From NCBI RefSeq assembly GCF_001414055.1, contig NZ_CP013002.1, positions 3,800,205-3,864,204 on the forward strand: a stretch of DNA of 64,000 nt. The letters run 5' to 3'. Position 1 is the stretch's first letter. Every line of letters begins with the position of its first letter. The translations under genes and the position numbers were made by a program. This stretch comes from Caulobacter henricii. Lineage in GTDB: Bacteria > Pseudomonadota > Alphaproteobacteria > Caulobacterales > Caulobacteraceae. Positions 26,706 to 36,942 of this stretch are shown piece by piece. The notes below the pieces were generated by a model. The model did no database searches. It had not been told where the DNA came from and saw only the letters and a list, made by a program, of their open reading frames with translations.

Positions 26706-27286
26706 TTCCAGCCCCACAGGACAAAAATGGCGCTGACATGCGCCAGGGCGAGGATGGCGAAGACCAGGGCGATCGGCAGATGTACCTTGCGCCAGGCTCT
26801 CATCACATCGACGGCCAGGCTGTCATTGTGAAGTCGCGCGCTGACCTCGGGGTCGGAAACCCCCTCGGCCTTTAGTTCCGTGCGCGCCGCCTTGAGCCGG
26901 GTTTGGGCGCGGCGAAGCAGGTACTTGCCGGTCAGTCCGCTGACGATGTTGATCAGCATGGCGACCACGGCCAGCCAGGCCAGGACAGCATTGAAGTGAA
27001 TGCCGGCATGGACAAGCACCAGCAAGGACCCCGTCCAGGCCAGTCCTTCGTGCAGGTGGAGCAGACGCACGGGGTCGCCGCTCTTGAGGATGCCCCGCTT
27101 GCGCAGCGAATGTCCGAACGAGGCCAGGATGAGCAGGACGCCCGGTATCCCCAGATACCGGCCGATCCACACCGCATCGATCAGGTGCAACAGGGCGTCG
27201 ACCAAGAGGGTCGTGAGCAGGAGGGCGGCCAGTCCCAGAAAGAACGGCAGGACTTCACGCAGCAGGACTTGCGGCTTGGTGGACAA
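26702..27286 (-). CDS. Cytochrome b-like membrane protein, partner of the eight-heme cytochrome
   Basis: 194-residue membrane protein with about four helices. His residues recur within them (LHLHEGLAWTGSLLVLVHAG, HFNAVLAWL and HLPIALVFAILALAHV), a pattern expected for bis-His b-type heme binding. A charged cytoplasmic loop (RRAQTRLKAARTELKAEG) lies between helices. The start is uncertain: the open frame offers a TTG at 27286 and no better codon. It is coupled to the multiheme cytochrome gene downstream, suggesting a two-part electron-transfer module. Family assignment is by pattern only. The 262 bases upstream hold nothing I can support. Confidence 0.72.
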   Translation of the reverse strand: MSTKPQVLLREVLPFFLGLAALLLTTLLVDALLHLIDAVWIGRYLGIPGVLLILASFGHSLRKRGILKSGDPVRLLHLHEGLAWTGSLLVLVHAGIHFNAVLAWLAVVAMLINIVSGLTGKYLLRRAQTRLKAARTELKAEGVSDPEVSARLHNDSLAVDVMRAWRKVHLPIALVFAILALAHVSAIFVLWGWK

Positions 27287-27548
27287 GGGCTCAGCCCTGC
27301 CCAGGACCCGAGGAAGGTCTCGGAATCTGGCGGATCACGGCCGCGCCGGGGCTGAACACCGGTCGGATCAAGTCACGCATGGCGGCCTCACGACGCCGCA
27401 ATCGGCGCTGCCTTTCGCCCCTTTTGCCCTGGACACGGCGAGGCGGCCTTGTGCTGGATCAAGCCGATCAGAAACGGCTTGGCGCGACCTGGCGTGGGAG
27501 GGCGCCCTCAAGGTCAATCCGGCAACAGCAGGCGAGCGAGATGCTCGG

Positions 27549-27875
27549 CTATTGGGTCTGGCGCGACGCCTTCTCGGCGATACCTGAAGTCCCCTCACGG
27601 GCCACCAGCTTGTCGGCCACGGCGTCGAGCGAGACGCCCGAGGCCGCCAGCAGCACCAGCCAATGATAGAGCAGGTCGGCGCTTTCGCTGGCGAGTTCGT
27701 CCGGGCCCTGGCCCACGGCGGCGATCACCGTTTCGATGGCTTCCTCGCCCAGCTTCTTGGCGGCCAGCTTCGGGTCGGCCAGCAGCCTGGCGGTATAGGA
27801 GGCGGCCGGATCCCCGCCCTTGCGGGTCTCTATCGTGGCGGCGAGGCGCTCCAGGGTTTCGAACAACCGGCTCAT
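27549..27875 (-). CDS. hisE: Phosphoribosyl-ATP pyrophosphatase HisE
   Basis: Second step of histidine synthesis: hydrolyses phosphoribosyl-ATP to phosphoribosyl-AMP. The 108-residue product has [14 protein letters not shown] (metal-binding Glu residues) and [17 protein letters not shown], typical of the all-alpha NTP-PPase fold. It overlaps hisF by four bases and is the last gene of the operon. Confidence 0.95.
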   Translation of the reverse strand: MSRLFETLERLAATIETRKGGDPAASYTARLLADPKLAAKKLGEEAIETVIAAVGQGPDELASESADLLYHWLVLLAASGVSLDAVADKLVAREGTSGIAEKASRQTQ

Positions 27876-28654
27876 GCCGCGCTCTTCAGATCGTCAAGGC
27901 GCACGGGAATGCCGGCCTGCGCCATGGCCCGCTTGGCCTCGCCGATGCTGATCTCACCGAAGTGGAAGATCGAGGCGGCCAGAACGGCGGCGGCGTGACC
28001 GTCGCGGGCGGCTTCGACCAGGTGCTCGGTCTTGCCGGCCCCGCCCGAGGCGATCACCGGCACGTTCACAGCGCCGGTCACGGCCTTCAGCAGGGGAATG
28101 TCATAGCCGATCTTGGCCCCGTCGCGGTCCATCGAGGTCAGCAGGATCTCGCCCGCGCCCCGTTCCACCACCCTGGCCGCCCAGTCGACGACGTCGAGGC
28201 CGGTGTCCTTGCGGCCGCCATAGGTCCAGACGTTCCAGCCGCTGCCGTCTTCGCGCAGCTTGGCGTCGATGGCCACCACCACGCACTGGGCACCGAAGGC
28301 ATCGGCCCCGGCGGCGATCAGGTCAGGATTTTCGACGGCAGCCGTATTGGTCGAGACCTTGTCGGCCCCGGCCAGCAGCAGACGGCGCATGTCTGAGACC
28401 TCGCGCACGCCACCGCCCACCGAGACCGGCATGAAACAGACCTCGGCCGTGCGGGAAATCACGTCCAGGATCAGGCCGCGGCCTTCGCTGGAGGCGGTGA
28501 TGTCGAGAAACATCAACTCGTCGGCCCCGGCCGCGTCATACGCTCTTGCCTGCTCTACCGGATCGCCGGCGTCGCGCAGGGCCACGAAATTGACGCCCTT
28601 GACCACCCGCCCGTCCTTCACGTCGAGGCAGGGAATGATCCGGGTCTTCAGCAT
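27872..28654 (-). CDS. hisF: Imidazole glycerol phosphate synthase cyclase subunit HisF
   Basis: TIM-barrel cyclase that, with HisH, makes imidazole glycerol phosphate and AICAR. The 260-residue protein has [19 protein letters not shown] (catalytic Asp), [30 protein letters not shown] (second catalytic Asp) and [13 protein letters not shown]. It overlaps hisA by one base and hisE by four, so the three are translationally coupled. Confidence 0.97.
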   Translation of the reverse strand: MLKTRIIPCLDVKDGRVVKGVNFVALRDAGDPVEQARAYDAAGADELMFLDITASSEGRGLILDVISRTAEVCFMPVSVGGGVREVSDMRRLLLAGADKVSTNTAAVENPDLIAAGADAFGAQCVVVAIDAKLREDGSGWNVWTYGGRKDTGLDVVDWAARVVERGAGEILLTSMDRDGAKIGYDIPLLKAVTGAVNVPVIASGGAGKTEHLVEAARDGHAAAVLAASIFHFGEISIGEAKRAMAQAGIPVRLDDLKSAA

Positions 28655-29379
28655 CAGGCCGCTGCCACCGTCAGGGCTTCGGCCGGCTGGATGGTACCGG
28701 CATAGAGCGAACGACCCAGGATGGCCCCGGCGATCTTGACGCCCTTGCGGGCCTTCAGGCGTTCGATGTCGGCGACGGTCGCCACACCGCCCGAGGCGAT
28801 GACCGGGATCGAGACCGCATCGGCCAGCTCGCCCACCCCCTCGACATTGACCCCGGTCAGGGCCCCGTCGCGGCTGATGTCGGTGATGATCAGGCCGGCC
28901 ACGCCGGCGTCTTCGAAGCGGCGCGACAGGTCGATGGCGCTGAGCTCGGACAGGCCGGTCCAGCCGTCGACCGCGACCTTGCCGTCACGCACGTCCACGG
29001 CCACGGCGATCTGTTCGGGCCACAGGCGGGCGGCCTTCTTGACCAGTTCGGGATCGTGCACGGCGACCGTGCCCAGGATCACCCGGCTGACCCCGGCCTC
29101 GATCCAGCCCTCGATGCCCTCAAGCGTGCGGATGCCGCCGCCCAGCTGCACCGGGATCGAGATCGACTCCAGGATCGACTGCACGGCAGCCGTATTGACC
29201 GACTTGCCCTCGATGGCACCGTTCAGGTCGACCACATGCAGCCACGAGAAGCCGTCCTTGACGAAATGTTCGGCCTGGTTGGCGGGGCTGTTGTTGAAGA
29301 CCGTCGCCTTGTCCATGTCGCCGTGCAGCAGGCGCACGCACTGGCCGTCCTTCAGGTCGATGGCGGGATAGAGGATCAT
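28654..29379 (-). CDS. hisA: ProFAR isomerase HisA
   Basis: 1-(5-phosphoribosyl)-5-[(5-phosphoribosylamino)methylideneamino]imidazole-4-carboxamide isomerase of histidine synthesis. The 241-residue TIM barrel has [16 protein letters not shown] at the N-terminus (catalytic Asp), [34 protein letters not shown] and [12 protein letters not shown]. The ATG at 29379 overlaps the hisH stop (ATGA), which decides it over an ATG three codons upstream. Confidence 0.96.
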   Translation of the reverse strand: MILYPAIDLKDGQCVRLLHGDMDKATVFNNSPANQAEHFVKDGFSWLHVVDLNGAIEGKSVNTAAVQSILESISIPVQLGGGIRTLEGIEGWIEAGVSRVILGTVAVHDPELVKKAARLWPEQIAVAVDVRDGKVAVDGWTGLSELSAIDLSRRFEDAGVAGLIITDISRDGALTGVNVEGVGELADAVSIPVIASGGVATVADIERLKARKGVKIAGAILGRSLYAGTIQPAEALTVAAA

Positions 29380-30017
29380 GGGCGCCATTCCAGAAAGTTG
29401 GCGAGCAGGGACAGCCCTGCGGCTTGCGATTTTTCGGGGTGGAACTGCACCCCTGCGACATTGTCCCTGACCACTGCCGCCGTGAACGGGCCGCCGTGGT
29501 CAGTCGTCGCCAGGACATCGGCCGGATCGGTCGGGGTCAGGGCGAACGAATTGGCGTAGTACATGTGCGCGCCGTCTTCGACACCCACAAACAGTGGGTG
29601 ATCACGCGTCAGTTTGATGGCGTTCCAGCCCATATGGGGAATGGTCAGGTTCGGGTCGCTCGGCGCCAGTTTCCTGACCTCTCCGGCAATCCAGTCCAGG
29701 CCGGGCGTAACCCCGAATTCCAGACCCCGGGTCGCCAGCAGCTGGTGTCCCACGCAGATGCCCAGGAAGGGAACGCCCCGCCCGTGCACGGCCGCGTTCA
29801 TGGCCTCATAGACCTGCGAGGCGTCGAGGCCGGCGCGGCACGAGGCGAAGGCCCCGACGCCGGGCAGCACCACGCGGTCGGCGGCCGCGACGCGGCCCGG
29901 ATCGGCGGTGACCACGATGTCGGCAGCGATCCCGCGACGACGGGCGGCCTCACGCAGGGCCTTCTCGGCCGAGCGCAGGTTGCCCGACCCGTAATCGATC
30001 AGGGCGACGGTCTGCAT
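29376..30017 (-). CDS. hisH: Imidazole glycerol phosphate synthase glutaminase subunit HisH
   Basis: Class I glutamine amidotransferase supplying ammonia to HisF. The 213-residue protein has [24 protein letters not shown], the nucleophile loop [11 protein letters not shown] (Cys) and GVQFHPEKS (His and Glu of the triad). Its stop overlaps hisA; hisB lies 11 bases upstream. Confidence 0.97.
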   Translation of the reverse strand: MQTVALIDYGSGNLRSAEKALREAARRRGIAADIVVTADPGRVAAADRVVLPGVGAFASCRAGLDASQVYEAMNAAVHGRGVPFLGICVGHQLLATRGLEFGVTPGLDWIAGEVRKLAPSDPNLTIPHMGWNAIKLTRDHPLFVGVEDGAHMYYANSFALTPTDPADVLATTDHGGPFTAAVVRDNVAGVQFHPEKSQAAGLSLLANFLEWRP

Positions 30018-30028
30018 GGGAAGGTTTC

Positions 30029-30619
30029 CTACAGCACGCCCTTGGTGGAGGGGGCCAGGCCGCCGGTCTTGGGGTCGATCTCGACCGCCTGACGCAGCGC
30101 CCGGGCCAGGGCCTTGAACCCGCTTTCGGCGATATGGTGGGTATTGTCGCCGTAGAGGGTCTCCAGGTGGACGCAGGCCCCCAGGTTCATGGCGAAGGCG
30201 TGGTGGAACTCCTTGAAGAGCTCGGTGTCCATCTCGCCGACCTTGGGCCGCTTGAACTCGACCTTCCAGATCAGATAGGGCCGGTTGGACAGGTCGATCG
30301 CGCAGCGCGTCAGGGTCTCGTCCATCGGGATATAGGCGTGGCCGAAGCGCCGGATGCCCTTGAAGCCGTCCAGCGCCTTGTTGATCGCCAGGCCCAGCAC
30401 GATGCCGGTGTCCTCGACCGTGTGGTGCATGTCGATGTGCAGGTCGCCCTTGGTCTCGACCTTCAGGTCAAAGCCGCCGTGGCGCGCGAAGCTCTCCAGC
30501 ATATGGTCGTAGAAACCAATGCCGGTGGAGATCGTCGAGACGCCGGTCCCGTCGAGATCGATCCAGACCCGGATCTGGGTCTCCTTCGTCTCGCGGACCA
30601 CTTCAGCGGTGCGGGCCAT
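30029..30619 (-). CDS. hisB: Imidazoleglycerol-phosphate dehydratase HisB
   Basis: Dehydrates imidazole glycerol phosphate, sixth step of histidine synthesis. This is the monofunctional 196-residue form without the phosphatase domain. Metal-binding His motifs are present twice: [17 protein letters not shown] and [10 protein letters not shown], plus FHHAFAMN and DNTHHIAE. The ATG at 30619 gives [14 protein letters not shown], a normal start. The PfkB kinase lies eight bases upstream on the same strand, so it is probably in this operon. Confidence 0.96.
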   Translation of the reverse strand: MARTAEVVRETKETQIRVWIDLDGTGVSTISTGIGFYDHMLESFARHGGFDLKVETKGDLHIDMHHTVEDTGIVLGLAINKALDGFKGIRRFGHAYIPMDETLTRCAIDLSNRPYLIWKVEFKRPKVGEMDTELFKEFHHAFAMNLGACVHLETLYGDNTHHIAESGFKALARALRQAVEIDPKTGGLAPSTKGVL

Positions 30620-30627
30620 GGTCTTCC

Positions 30628-31617
30628 TTAGAGTCCGTTCTGGGTCGCGAGGTCCCGCAGGCTGACCTGCGGGCGCGGACCGTAATGGGCAATCACCTCG
30701 GCGGCGGCCAGGGAGCCCAGCTGGCCACAAACGGGCAGAGGGCGGCCCTGCGAGAGGCCGTAGAGGAAACCCGCCGCGTATTGGTCGCCTGCGCCGGTGG
30801 TGTCCACGACATTTTTCACGGGGTAGGCCGAGATTTCGTGAACCTGACCGCCGGCGACCACGACCGAACCGTGCTCGCTGCGGGTGACGGCGGCGATCGT
30901 GACCTTCTCCGCCAGGGCCTTTACGGCGGCGTCGAAGTCGTCGGTCTCGAACAGGGCGCAGACTTCCGAGGCATTGGCGAAGACGATGTCGCACTGGGTT
31001 TCGACAAAGCCGAGCAGGGCTGAGCGATGGCGCTCGACCACGAAGCTGTCGGACAGGGTGATGGCGATCTGGCGGCCGGAGCCATGGGCCAGGCCGGCAG
31101 CCTTGGCAAAGGCGCGGCGGGCTTCCGGCGGATCGAACAGATAGCCTTCCAGATAGGAATAGCGGGCCGCCTCGATGATCGCCGGATCGACATCGGCGCT
31201 GGTCAGCTCGACGCAGGCCCCCAGATAGGTGCTCATGGTGCGCTGGGCGTCAGGCGTGACATTGATCAGGCTCTGGGCCGTGGCCGGACCATCTGCCAGG
31301 GGCGGGGTGGTGAAGGCGCAGCCGATGGCCTTCATGTCGTGGCGGAACACATTGCCCAGCTGGTCGTCAGCGACCTTGCCGATGAAGGCGGCCTTGCCGC
31401 CGAAGCTGGCGACGCCGGCCACGGTATTGGCGGCGCTGCCGCCCGAGGCCTCGATGGCTGCGGCCATCACATCATACAGACTGGAGGCGCGGGCCGGATC
31501 GATCAGGGCCATCGAGCCCTTCACCAGGCCCTCGCGCTCGAGGAAGGCGTCGTCGCACTGGGCGATGACGTCGACAATGGCGTTGCCGATCGCGGCGACG
31601 TCGTAGAGGGCGGTCAT
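30628..31617 (-). CDS. PfkB-family sugar/nucleoside kinase (adenosine kinase-like)
   Basis: 329-residue kinase of the ribokinase/PfkB family. It has the N-terminal [26 protein letters not shown] (substrate and lid region) and the C-terminal signature [18 protein letters not shown] with the catalytic Asp and anion hole. Alphaproteobacterial members like this are often called adenosine kinase, but the substrate cannot be read from sequence alone. The ATG at 31617 is chosen over a TTG at 31629. Placed directly before hisB; AICAR and adenine nucleotide recycling could explain a link to histidine synthesis. Confidence 0.86.
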   Translation of the reverse strand: MTALYDVAAIGNAIVDVIAQCDDAFLEREGLVKGSMALIDPARASSLYDVMAAAIEASGGSAANTVAGVASFGGKAAFIGKVADDQLGNVFRHDMKAIGCAFTTPPLADGPATAQSLINVTPDAQRTMSTYLGACVELTSADVDPAIIEAARYSYLEGYLFDPPEARRAFAKAAGLAHGSGRQIAITLSDSFVVERHRSALLGFVETQCDIVFANASEVCALFETDDFDAAVKALAEKVTIAAVTRSEHGSVVVAGGQVHEISAYPVKNVVDTTGAGDQYAAGFLYGLSQGRPLPVCGQLGSLAAAEVIAHYGPRPQVSLRDLATQNGL

Positions 31618-31741
31618 GGAAATCGGCAAGCCTTTGAAAGCGCTGGGGGCGGAAAGCCCCTCAGGGGCGGCAAGTAAAGGAAGCGGGCGCTCAAGGCAAC
31701 GAAGGCTTGCCGCCGGGCTTGCGACATTCTAACCGCGAGGG

Positions 31742-32608
31742 ATGAGCTCGCCGATCGCCGATATCCTGCTGCTGGGGCCCTCGACCGGACACGCTGCCTA
31801 TTCGGCGGCGTCGGTCCGCCTGTTCGAGCGGCTCGCGGCCCCGCTACGGGCCAGGGGCCTGACCGTGATCAGCCAGCCCTGGACGGATCCGGTGGATCCC
31901 GCCTCCGCGAACCTGGTCCTGCCCCTCCTGGCCTGGGGCTATCACCTGCGACAGGCCGAGTGGTTTGCCCAGCTGGACGCCTGGGAGGCCGCCGAGGTTC
32001 CGGTGATCAATCCCGTGCCGACCCTGCGCTGGAACACCCGCAAGACCTATCTGATCGAGCTGGAGGCGCGTGGCGCGCCGGTCGTCCCGACCCGTGCCCA
32101 TGACCGCCTGACCCCGGAAGCCCTGGCCGCCGCCTTTGACGCCTTCGGGGTCGATCAGCTGGTGGTCAAGCCGCAGATCTCCGGCGGCTCCCAGGATACG
32201 GTACGGGTTCGCCGGCAGGAGGTCCTTGAAGGCGGCCCTGCGGGTCCGGCCCTGATCCAGCCCTTCCTGCCGGCCGTGGGCGAGGAGGGCGAGCTGTCCC
32301 TGTTCTTTTTCGACGGCCGGTTCAGCCATGCCGTGGCCAAGGTGGCCGCGAGCGGCGATTTCCGGGTCCAGCCGCAGTTTGGCGGTCAGGTCTCCGGGGT
32401 CGCGCCGGAGCCCGAGGCCCTGCGGGCGGCCCGGATGGTGCTGGAGGCGGCGGACCTGCCCCTGACCTATGCCCGGGTCGACCTGATCCGGGGTCTCGAC
32501 CATACGCCGCAGCTCATGGAGCTCGAGGTCATCGAGCCGGACCTCTTTCTGGAGCATGGCCATGATCACGGGGCGGCCTTTGCGACGGCGGTGATGGCCC
32601 GCCTCTAG
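31742..32608 (+). CDS. ATP-grasp domain protein of unknown substrate
   Basis: 288 residues with an ATP-grasp-like layout. The N-terminal part is Rossmann-like (ADILLLGPSTGHAAYSAAS). NTRKTYLIELEARGAPVVPT precedes the lid, QLVVKPQISGGSQDTVRV holds the ATP-binding Lys, and the metal-binding end is MELEVIEPDLFLE, where Glu residues replace the more usual Asn. ATP-grasp enzymes make amide or peptide bonds through acyl phosphates. It stands alone between the PfkB gene (divergent) and a GST. I do not recognise a specific function. Confidence 0.78.
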   Translation: MSSPIADILLLGPSTGHAAYSAASVRLFERLAAPLRARGLTVISQPWTDPVDPASANLVLPLLAWGYHLRQAEWFAQLDAWEAAEVPVINPVPTLRWNTRKTYLIELEARGAPVVPTRAHDRLTPEALAAAFDAFGVDQLVVKPQISGGSQDTVRVRRQEVLEGGPAGPALIQPFLPAVGEEGELSLFFFDGRFSHAVAKVAASGDFRVQPQFGGQVSGVAPEPEALRAARMVLEAADLPLTYARVDLIRGLDHTPQLMELEVIEPDLFLEHGHDHGAAFATAVMARL

Positions 32609-32656
32609 GCACGGGAAAATTCGGACCTATCTAAGCCGTAACAGAGGGAGTTACTG

Positions 32657-33361
32657 ATGTCCGAACTGTCCGCCTTCCCGATCACGACCCGCTGGCCCGC
32701 CAAGCATCCCGACCGCCTGCAGCTCTATTCAACGCCCACGCCCAACGGCGTGAAGGTGTCGATCATGCTGGAAGAGATCGGCCTGGCCTATGAGCCGCAC
32801 GCCATCAACATCATGGCCAATGAGACCTGGGGGCCCGAATTTCTGTCCCTGAACCCTAACGGCAAGATCCCGGCGATCCTCGATCCCAACGGTCCGGACG
32901 GCCGGCCGCTGGCGCTCTGGGAATCCGGCGCGATCCTGCTCTATCTGGCCGAAAAGACCGGCCAGCTGTTGCCCAGGGATCCGGTTGCCCGCCTCGAGGC
33001 CATCCAGTGGGTGTTCTTCCAGGTGGCCGCCGTCGGCCCGATGTTCGGCCAGCTCGGCTTCTTCCACAAGTTTGCCGGCAAGGACTATGAGGACAAGCGG
33101 CCCCGCGACCGCTACGCCGCCGAGAGCAAGCGCCTGCTGGGCGTCCTGGAGGGCCGCCTCGCCGACCGCCGCTTCATCATGGGCGAGGACTTCAGTATCG
33201 CCGACATTGCCCTGCTGGGCTGGGTGCGCAGCATCGATGGCTTCTATGGGGCCGGCGAGCTGGTCGACTATGGCAGCCTGAAACATGTCCCCGCCTGGCT
33301 GGAGCGCTGCCTGGCGCGGCCGGCGGTGCAGCGCGGCCTGGAGATCCCGGCGCGGCCCTAG
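32657..33361 (+). CDS. Glutathione S-transferase family protein (nu-class/YghU-like)
   Basis: 234-residue GST. The N-terminal thioredoxin-like domain has LQLYSTPTPNGVKVSIMLEE, NPNGKIPAIL (cis-Pro) and ALWESGAILLYLAEKTG (Glu/Ser glutathione contacts); the C-terminal all-helical domain has EDFSIADIALLGWV. TPNG in place of the usual catalytic Ser/Tyr/Cys is characteristic of the YghU/Ure2p group, which binds two glutathiones and reduces disulfides or peroxides. It is convergent with nth, the stops overlapping by four bases. Confidence 0.9.
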   Translation: MSELSAFPITTRWPAKHPDRLQLYSTPTPNGVKVSIMLEEIGLAYEPHAINIMANETWGPEFLSLNPNGKIPAILDPNGPDGRPLALWESGAILLYLAEKTGQLLPRDPVARLEAIQWVFFQVAAVGPMFGQLGFFHKFAGKDYEDKRPRDRYAAESKRLLGVLEGRLADRRFIMGEDFSIADIALLGWVRSIDGFYGAGELVDYGSLKHVPAWLERCLARPAVQRGLEIPARP

Positions 33362-34056
33362 GCCCCCAGGAAGAGCTCGCGGGAGGGGCACAGGTCGCTG
33401 ATCTTGCAGATCTCGCACCGGGGCTTGCGGGCCACGCAGACATAGCGGCCGTGCAGGATCATCCAGTGATGGGCCCGGGTCTGGAAAGGACCCGGGACGA
33501 TCCGCATCAGTTCCGCCTCCACGGCATCCGGCGTCTTGCCGGCGGCCAGTTTCAGGCGGTGGGCGACCCGGAAGACATGGGTGTCGACGGCAATGGCCGG
33601 TTCGATGTCGAGTTCGTTCAGCACCACGCTGGCGGTCTTGCGACCCACCCCGGGCAGGCTCTCCAGATCGTTGCGGTTCAGGGGCACCTGGCCGCCGTGA
33701 CGGTCCATCAGGATCCGGGCCGCAGCCATGACGTTCCTGGCCTTGGTCCGGAACAGTCCGATCGAGGCGATATGGCGGATCAGCCCCTCCTCGCCGAGGG
33801 CCAGCATCTTCTCGGGGCTGTCAGCGACGTCGAACAGGGAGCCTGTGGCCTTGTTGACCTGGACGTCGGTGGCCTGGGCCGAGAGGGCGACGGCCGTGAC
33901 CAGTTCATAGGGGTTTCGGTAGTTCAGCTCGGTCTTGGGCCGCAGCTCAAGACTTTCGAACCGGTCGAACAGGGTTGCTACCCGCTGGCGCTGGGCGGGC
34001 GAGATCCGCCTGGTCCCGGGCCGGGCTTTTTTCGCCGGTTTCGTCTGTAAAGCCAT
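33358..34056 (-). CDS. nth: Endonuclease III (Nth)
   Basis: Base-excision repair glycosylase/AP lyase for oxidised pyrimidines. The 232-residue protein has a basic N-terminal extension, the HhH motif with catalytic Lys (LESLPGVGRKTASVVL), the catalytic Asp in AVDTHVFRV, and the C-terminal 4Fe-4S cluster Cys (C-x6-C-x2-C-x5-C, CVARKPRCEICKISDLC). An ATG at 34068 would add four residues; neither start has a clear ribosome site. Confidence 0.94.
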   Translation of the reverse strand: MALQTKPAKKARPGTRRISPAQRQRVATLFDRFESLELRPKTELNYRNPYELVTAVALSAQATDVQVNKATGSLFDVADSPEKMLALGEEGLIRHIASIGLFRTKARNVMAAARILMDRHGGQVPLNRNDLESLPGVGRKTASVVLNELDIEPAIAVDTHVFRVAHRLKLAAGKTPDAVEAELMRIVPGPFQTRAHHWMILHGRYVCVARKPRCEICKISDLCPSRELFLGA

Positions 34057-34120
34057 GGTCGCGACCATGCCGTGATGCGGCCCCCTCGCCAAGGCGGGCC
34101 AGCGTGCCTAAATCGATGCC

Positions 34121-34597
34121 ATGGCCACCGCGCTCTACATGGATGCCGTGATTTCGCCCAACCGGTCCCTGAGCCGGAGGGGCCTGCGGGTCTTGATGGC
34201 GGTGATCATCGCCTTCAACCTTATGGTCGCGGTCTTTCTGCTGGTGCTGGGCGCGCCGCTGGTCCTGCCCTTTCTGGGCCTCGATATTCTCGCCATCTGG
34301 TGGGCGCTGAACGTCAGTTTCCGCGCGGCGGAACGCAGGGAGCGGGTCCGGGTGACGGCCGAGGCCATCACGGTCCGTCGCGAGGACGAAAAGGGCTCGC
34401 GCCTTGTCTGGACCTCGCCGACCGCCTTCACCCGGGTCGATGTCGACCAGCCCGGCGAACACGAGGCCCGGGTCCGCCTGCGCATCCACCGCCGCCGACT
34501 GACCGTCGGCCGGGCCCTCAGTCCGCCCGAGCGGGTCGAGTTTGCCGACGCCCTGCAGCGCGCCGTCCGCGAGGCCCGCGCCGAACGCTATGGCTGA
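34121..34597 (+). CDS. DUF2244 domain membrane protein
   Basis: 158 residues with an N-terminal cytoplasmic part (SPNRSLSRRG), two adjacent transmembrane helices (VLMAVIIAFNLMVAVFLLVL and LVLPFLGLDILAIWWALNV) and a C-terminal beta-rich domain of DUF2244 type. The family is widespread in Alphaproteobacteria with unknown function. The Ada-like gene begins 47 bases downstream on the same strand. Confidence 0.87.
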   Translation: MATALYMDAVISPNRSLSRRGLRVLMAVIIAFNLMVAVFLLVLGAPLVLPFLGLDILAIWWALNVSFRAAERRERVRVTAEAITVRREDEKGSRLVWTSPTAFTRVDVDQPGEHEARVRLRIHRRRLTVGRALSPPERVEFADALQRAVREARAERYG

Positions 34598-34644
34598 GCA
34601 AGAACCGGGCGGACGCCGGTGCGTCGCGGGTTTAGTCTTCTGGC

Positions 34645-35514
34645 ATGGCTCTCGATATGCACCCCTCCGAAACCTATGCCCGTCTGTCGGAACGTTCGGC
34701 GGACTATCACCGCATGGCGGTCGCCCTCGACTGGCTGGCCGAGCGCTGGCAGGAGCGCCCCTCGCTCGAAGAGGCCGCCGAGGCGGTCGGGCTGTCGCCT
34801 TTCCATTTCCAGCGGACCTTCACCCGCTGGGCGGGGGTCAGTCCCAAGACCTTTGTCTCGGCCATAGCCCATGCCGAGGCGCGCCGGTCGCTGGAGGCCG
34901 GGGCCAGCGTCCTGGACGCTGCCTATGATGCCGGCCTGTCCGGCCCGTCGCGCCTGCACGACCTGTTCATCGCCCAGGAGGCCGCCACGCCTGGCGAAGT
35001 GCGCCGTCGGGGGGCCGGCATGACCCTGACCTATGGCTGGGCCCCGACCCCGTTCGGACGGGGCCTGTTCGTCATGGCCGAGCGCGGCCTGGCGGGTCTG
35101 GCCTTCTCGGACGGCGATGACGCGGCGACCTATGACGACATGCACCGTCGCTTTCCCGCCGCCGACTGGGTGCGCGACGACGAAGCGGCCGGTCAGACCG
35201 CCGTTCATGCCTTTGCCGGCGGCCAGGGGCCCCTGCCGATCGTGCTGATCGGCTCGCCCTTTCACATCCAGGTCTGGAAGGCCCTGCTGCGCATCCCGAC
35301 GGGGGCCACAAGCACCTATGGCCAGGTGGCGGAATGGGCCGGCAAGCCCCGGGCCTACCAGGCCACCGGCGGGGCGATCGGGGCCAATCCGATCTCTCTG
35401 CTGATCCCCTGTCACCGCGCCATCGCCAAGGACGGACGGCTGACGGGCTATCACTGGGGTCTGGCCCGCAAGGCGGCGATGCTGGGGCTGGAGGCCGTTC
35501 AGGCGGCGGGCTGA
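34645..35514 (+). CDS. Ada-like fusion: AraC helix-turn-helix plus O6-methylguanine-DNA methyltransferase
   Basis: 289 residues in two parts. An AraC-type DNA-binding domain (about 25-120; SLEEAAEAVGLSPFHFQRTF) is followed by an O6-alkylguanine-DNA alkyltransferase domain with the acceptor motif LLIPCHRAIAKDG near residue 250. It repairs alkylated guanine by moving the alkyl group to Cys. The N-terminal zinc domain of E. coli Ada, which senses methylphosphotriesters, is absent, so regulation must differ. Two other in-frame ATGs (residues 5 and 24) exist; the first is used. Confidence 0.92.
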   Translation: MALDMHPSETYARLSERSADYHRMAVALDWLAERWQERPSLEEAAEAVGLSPFHFQRTFTRWAGVSPKTFVSAIAHAEARRSLEAGASVLDAAYDAGLSGPSRLHDLFIAQEAATPGEVRRRGAGMTLTYGWAPTPFGRGLFVMAERGLAGLAFSDGDDAATYDDMHRRFPAADWVRDDEAAGQTAVHAFAGGQGPLPIVLIGSPFHIQVWKALLRIPTGATSTYGQVAEWAGKPRAYQATGGAIGANPISLLIPCHRAIAKDGRLTGYHWGLARKAAMLGLEAVQAAG

Positions 35515-35522
35515 CTGGACTG

Positions 35523-35634
35523 GCCCCCTACGGGCTGCTCCGCAGCCATCTTCCCCCGGAGGGGGAAGATGAGGTCCGCGCGCTTTATCTTCCCCCTCCG
35601 GGGGAAGACGATCGCGAAGCGATCCGTAGGGGGC
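35523..35634. repeat. Nested inverted-repeat element between ada-like and hslU
   Basis: Outer arms GCCCCCTACGG (35523-35533) and CCGTAGGGGGC (35624-35634) enclose several smaller hairpins, including CTTCCCCCGGAGGGGGAAG (35550-35568) and the related CTTCCCCCTCCGGGGGAAG (35589-35607). It fills the spacer between two convergent genes. This looks like a REP-type intergenic repeat and may also end transcription. Copy number in the genome cannot be judged here. Confidence 0.8.
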
Positions 35635-35646
35635 AAGTACCGCTCT

Positions 35647-36942
<1,296 letters not shown>

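Noticed and set aside
27287..27548. Short plus-strand frames between the cytochrome b-like gene and hisE
   Set aside because: Arg/Pro-rich translations without ribosome sites; treated as non-coding.
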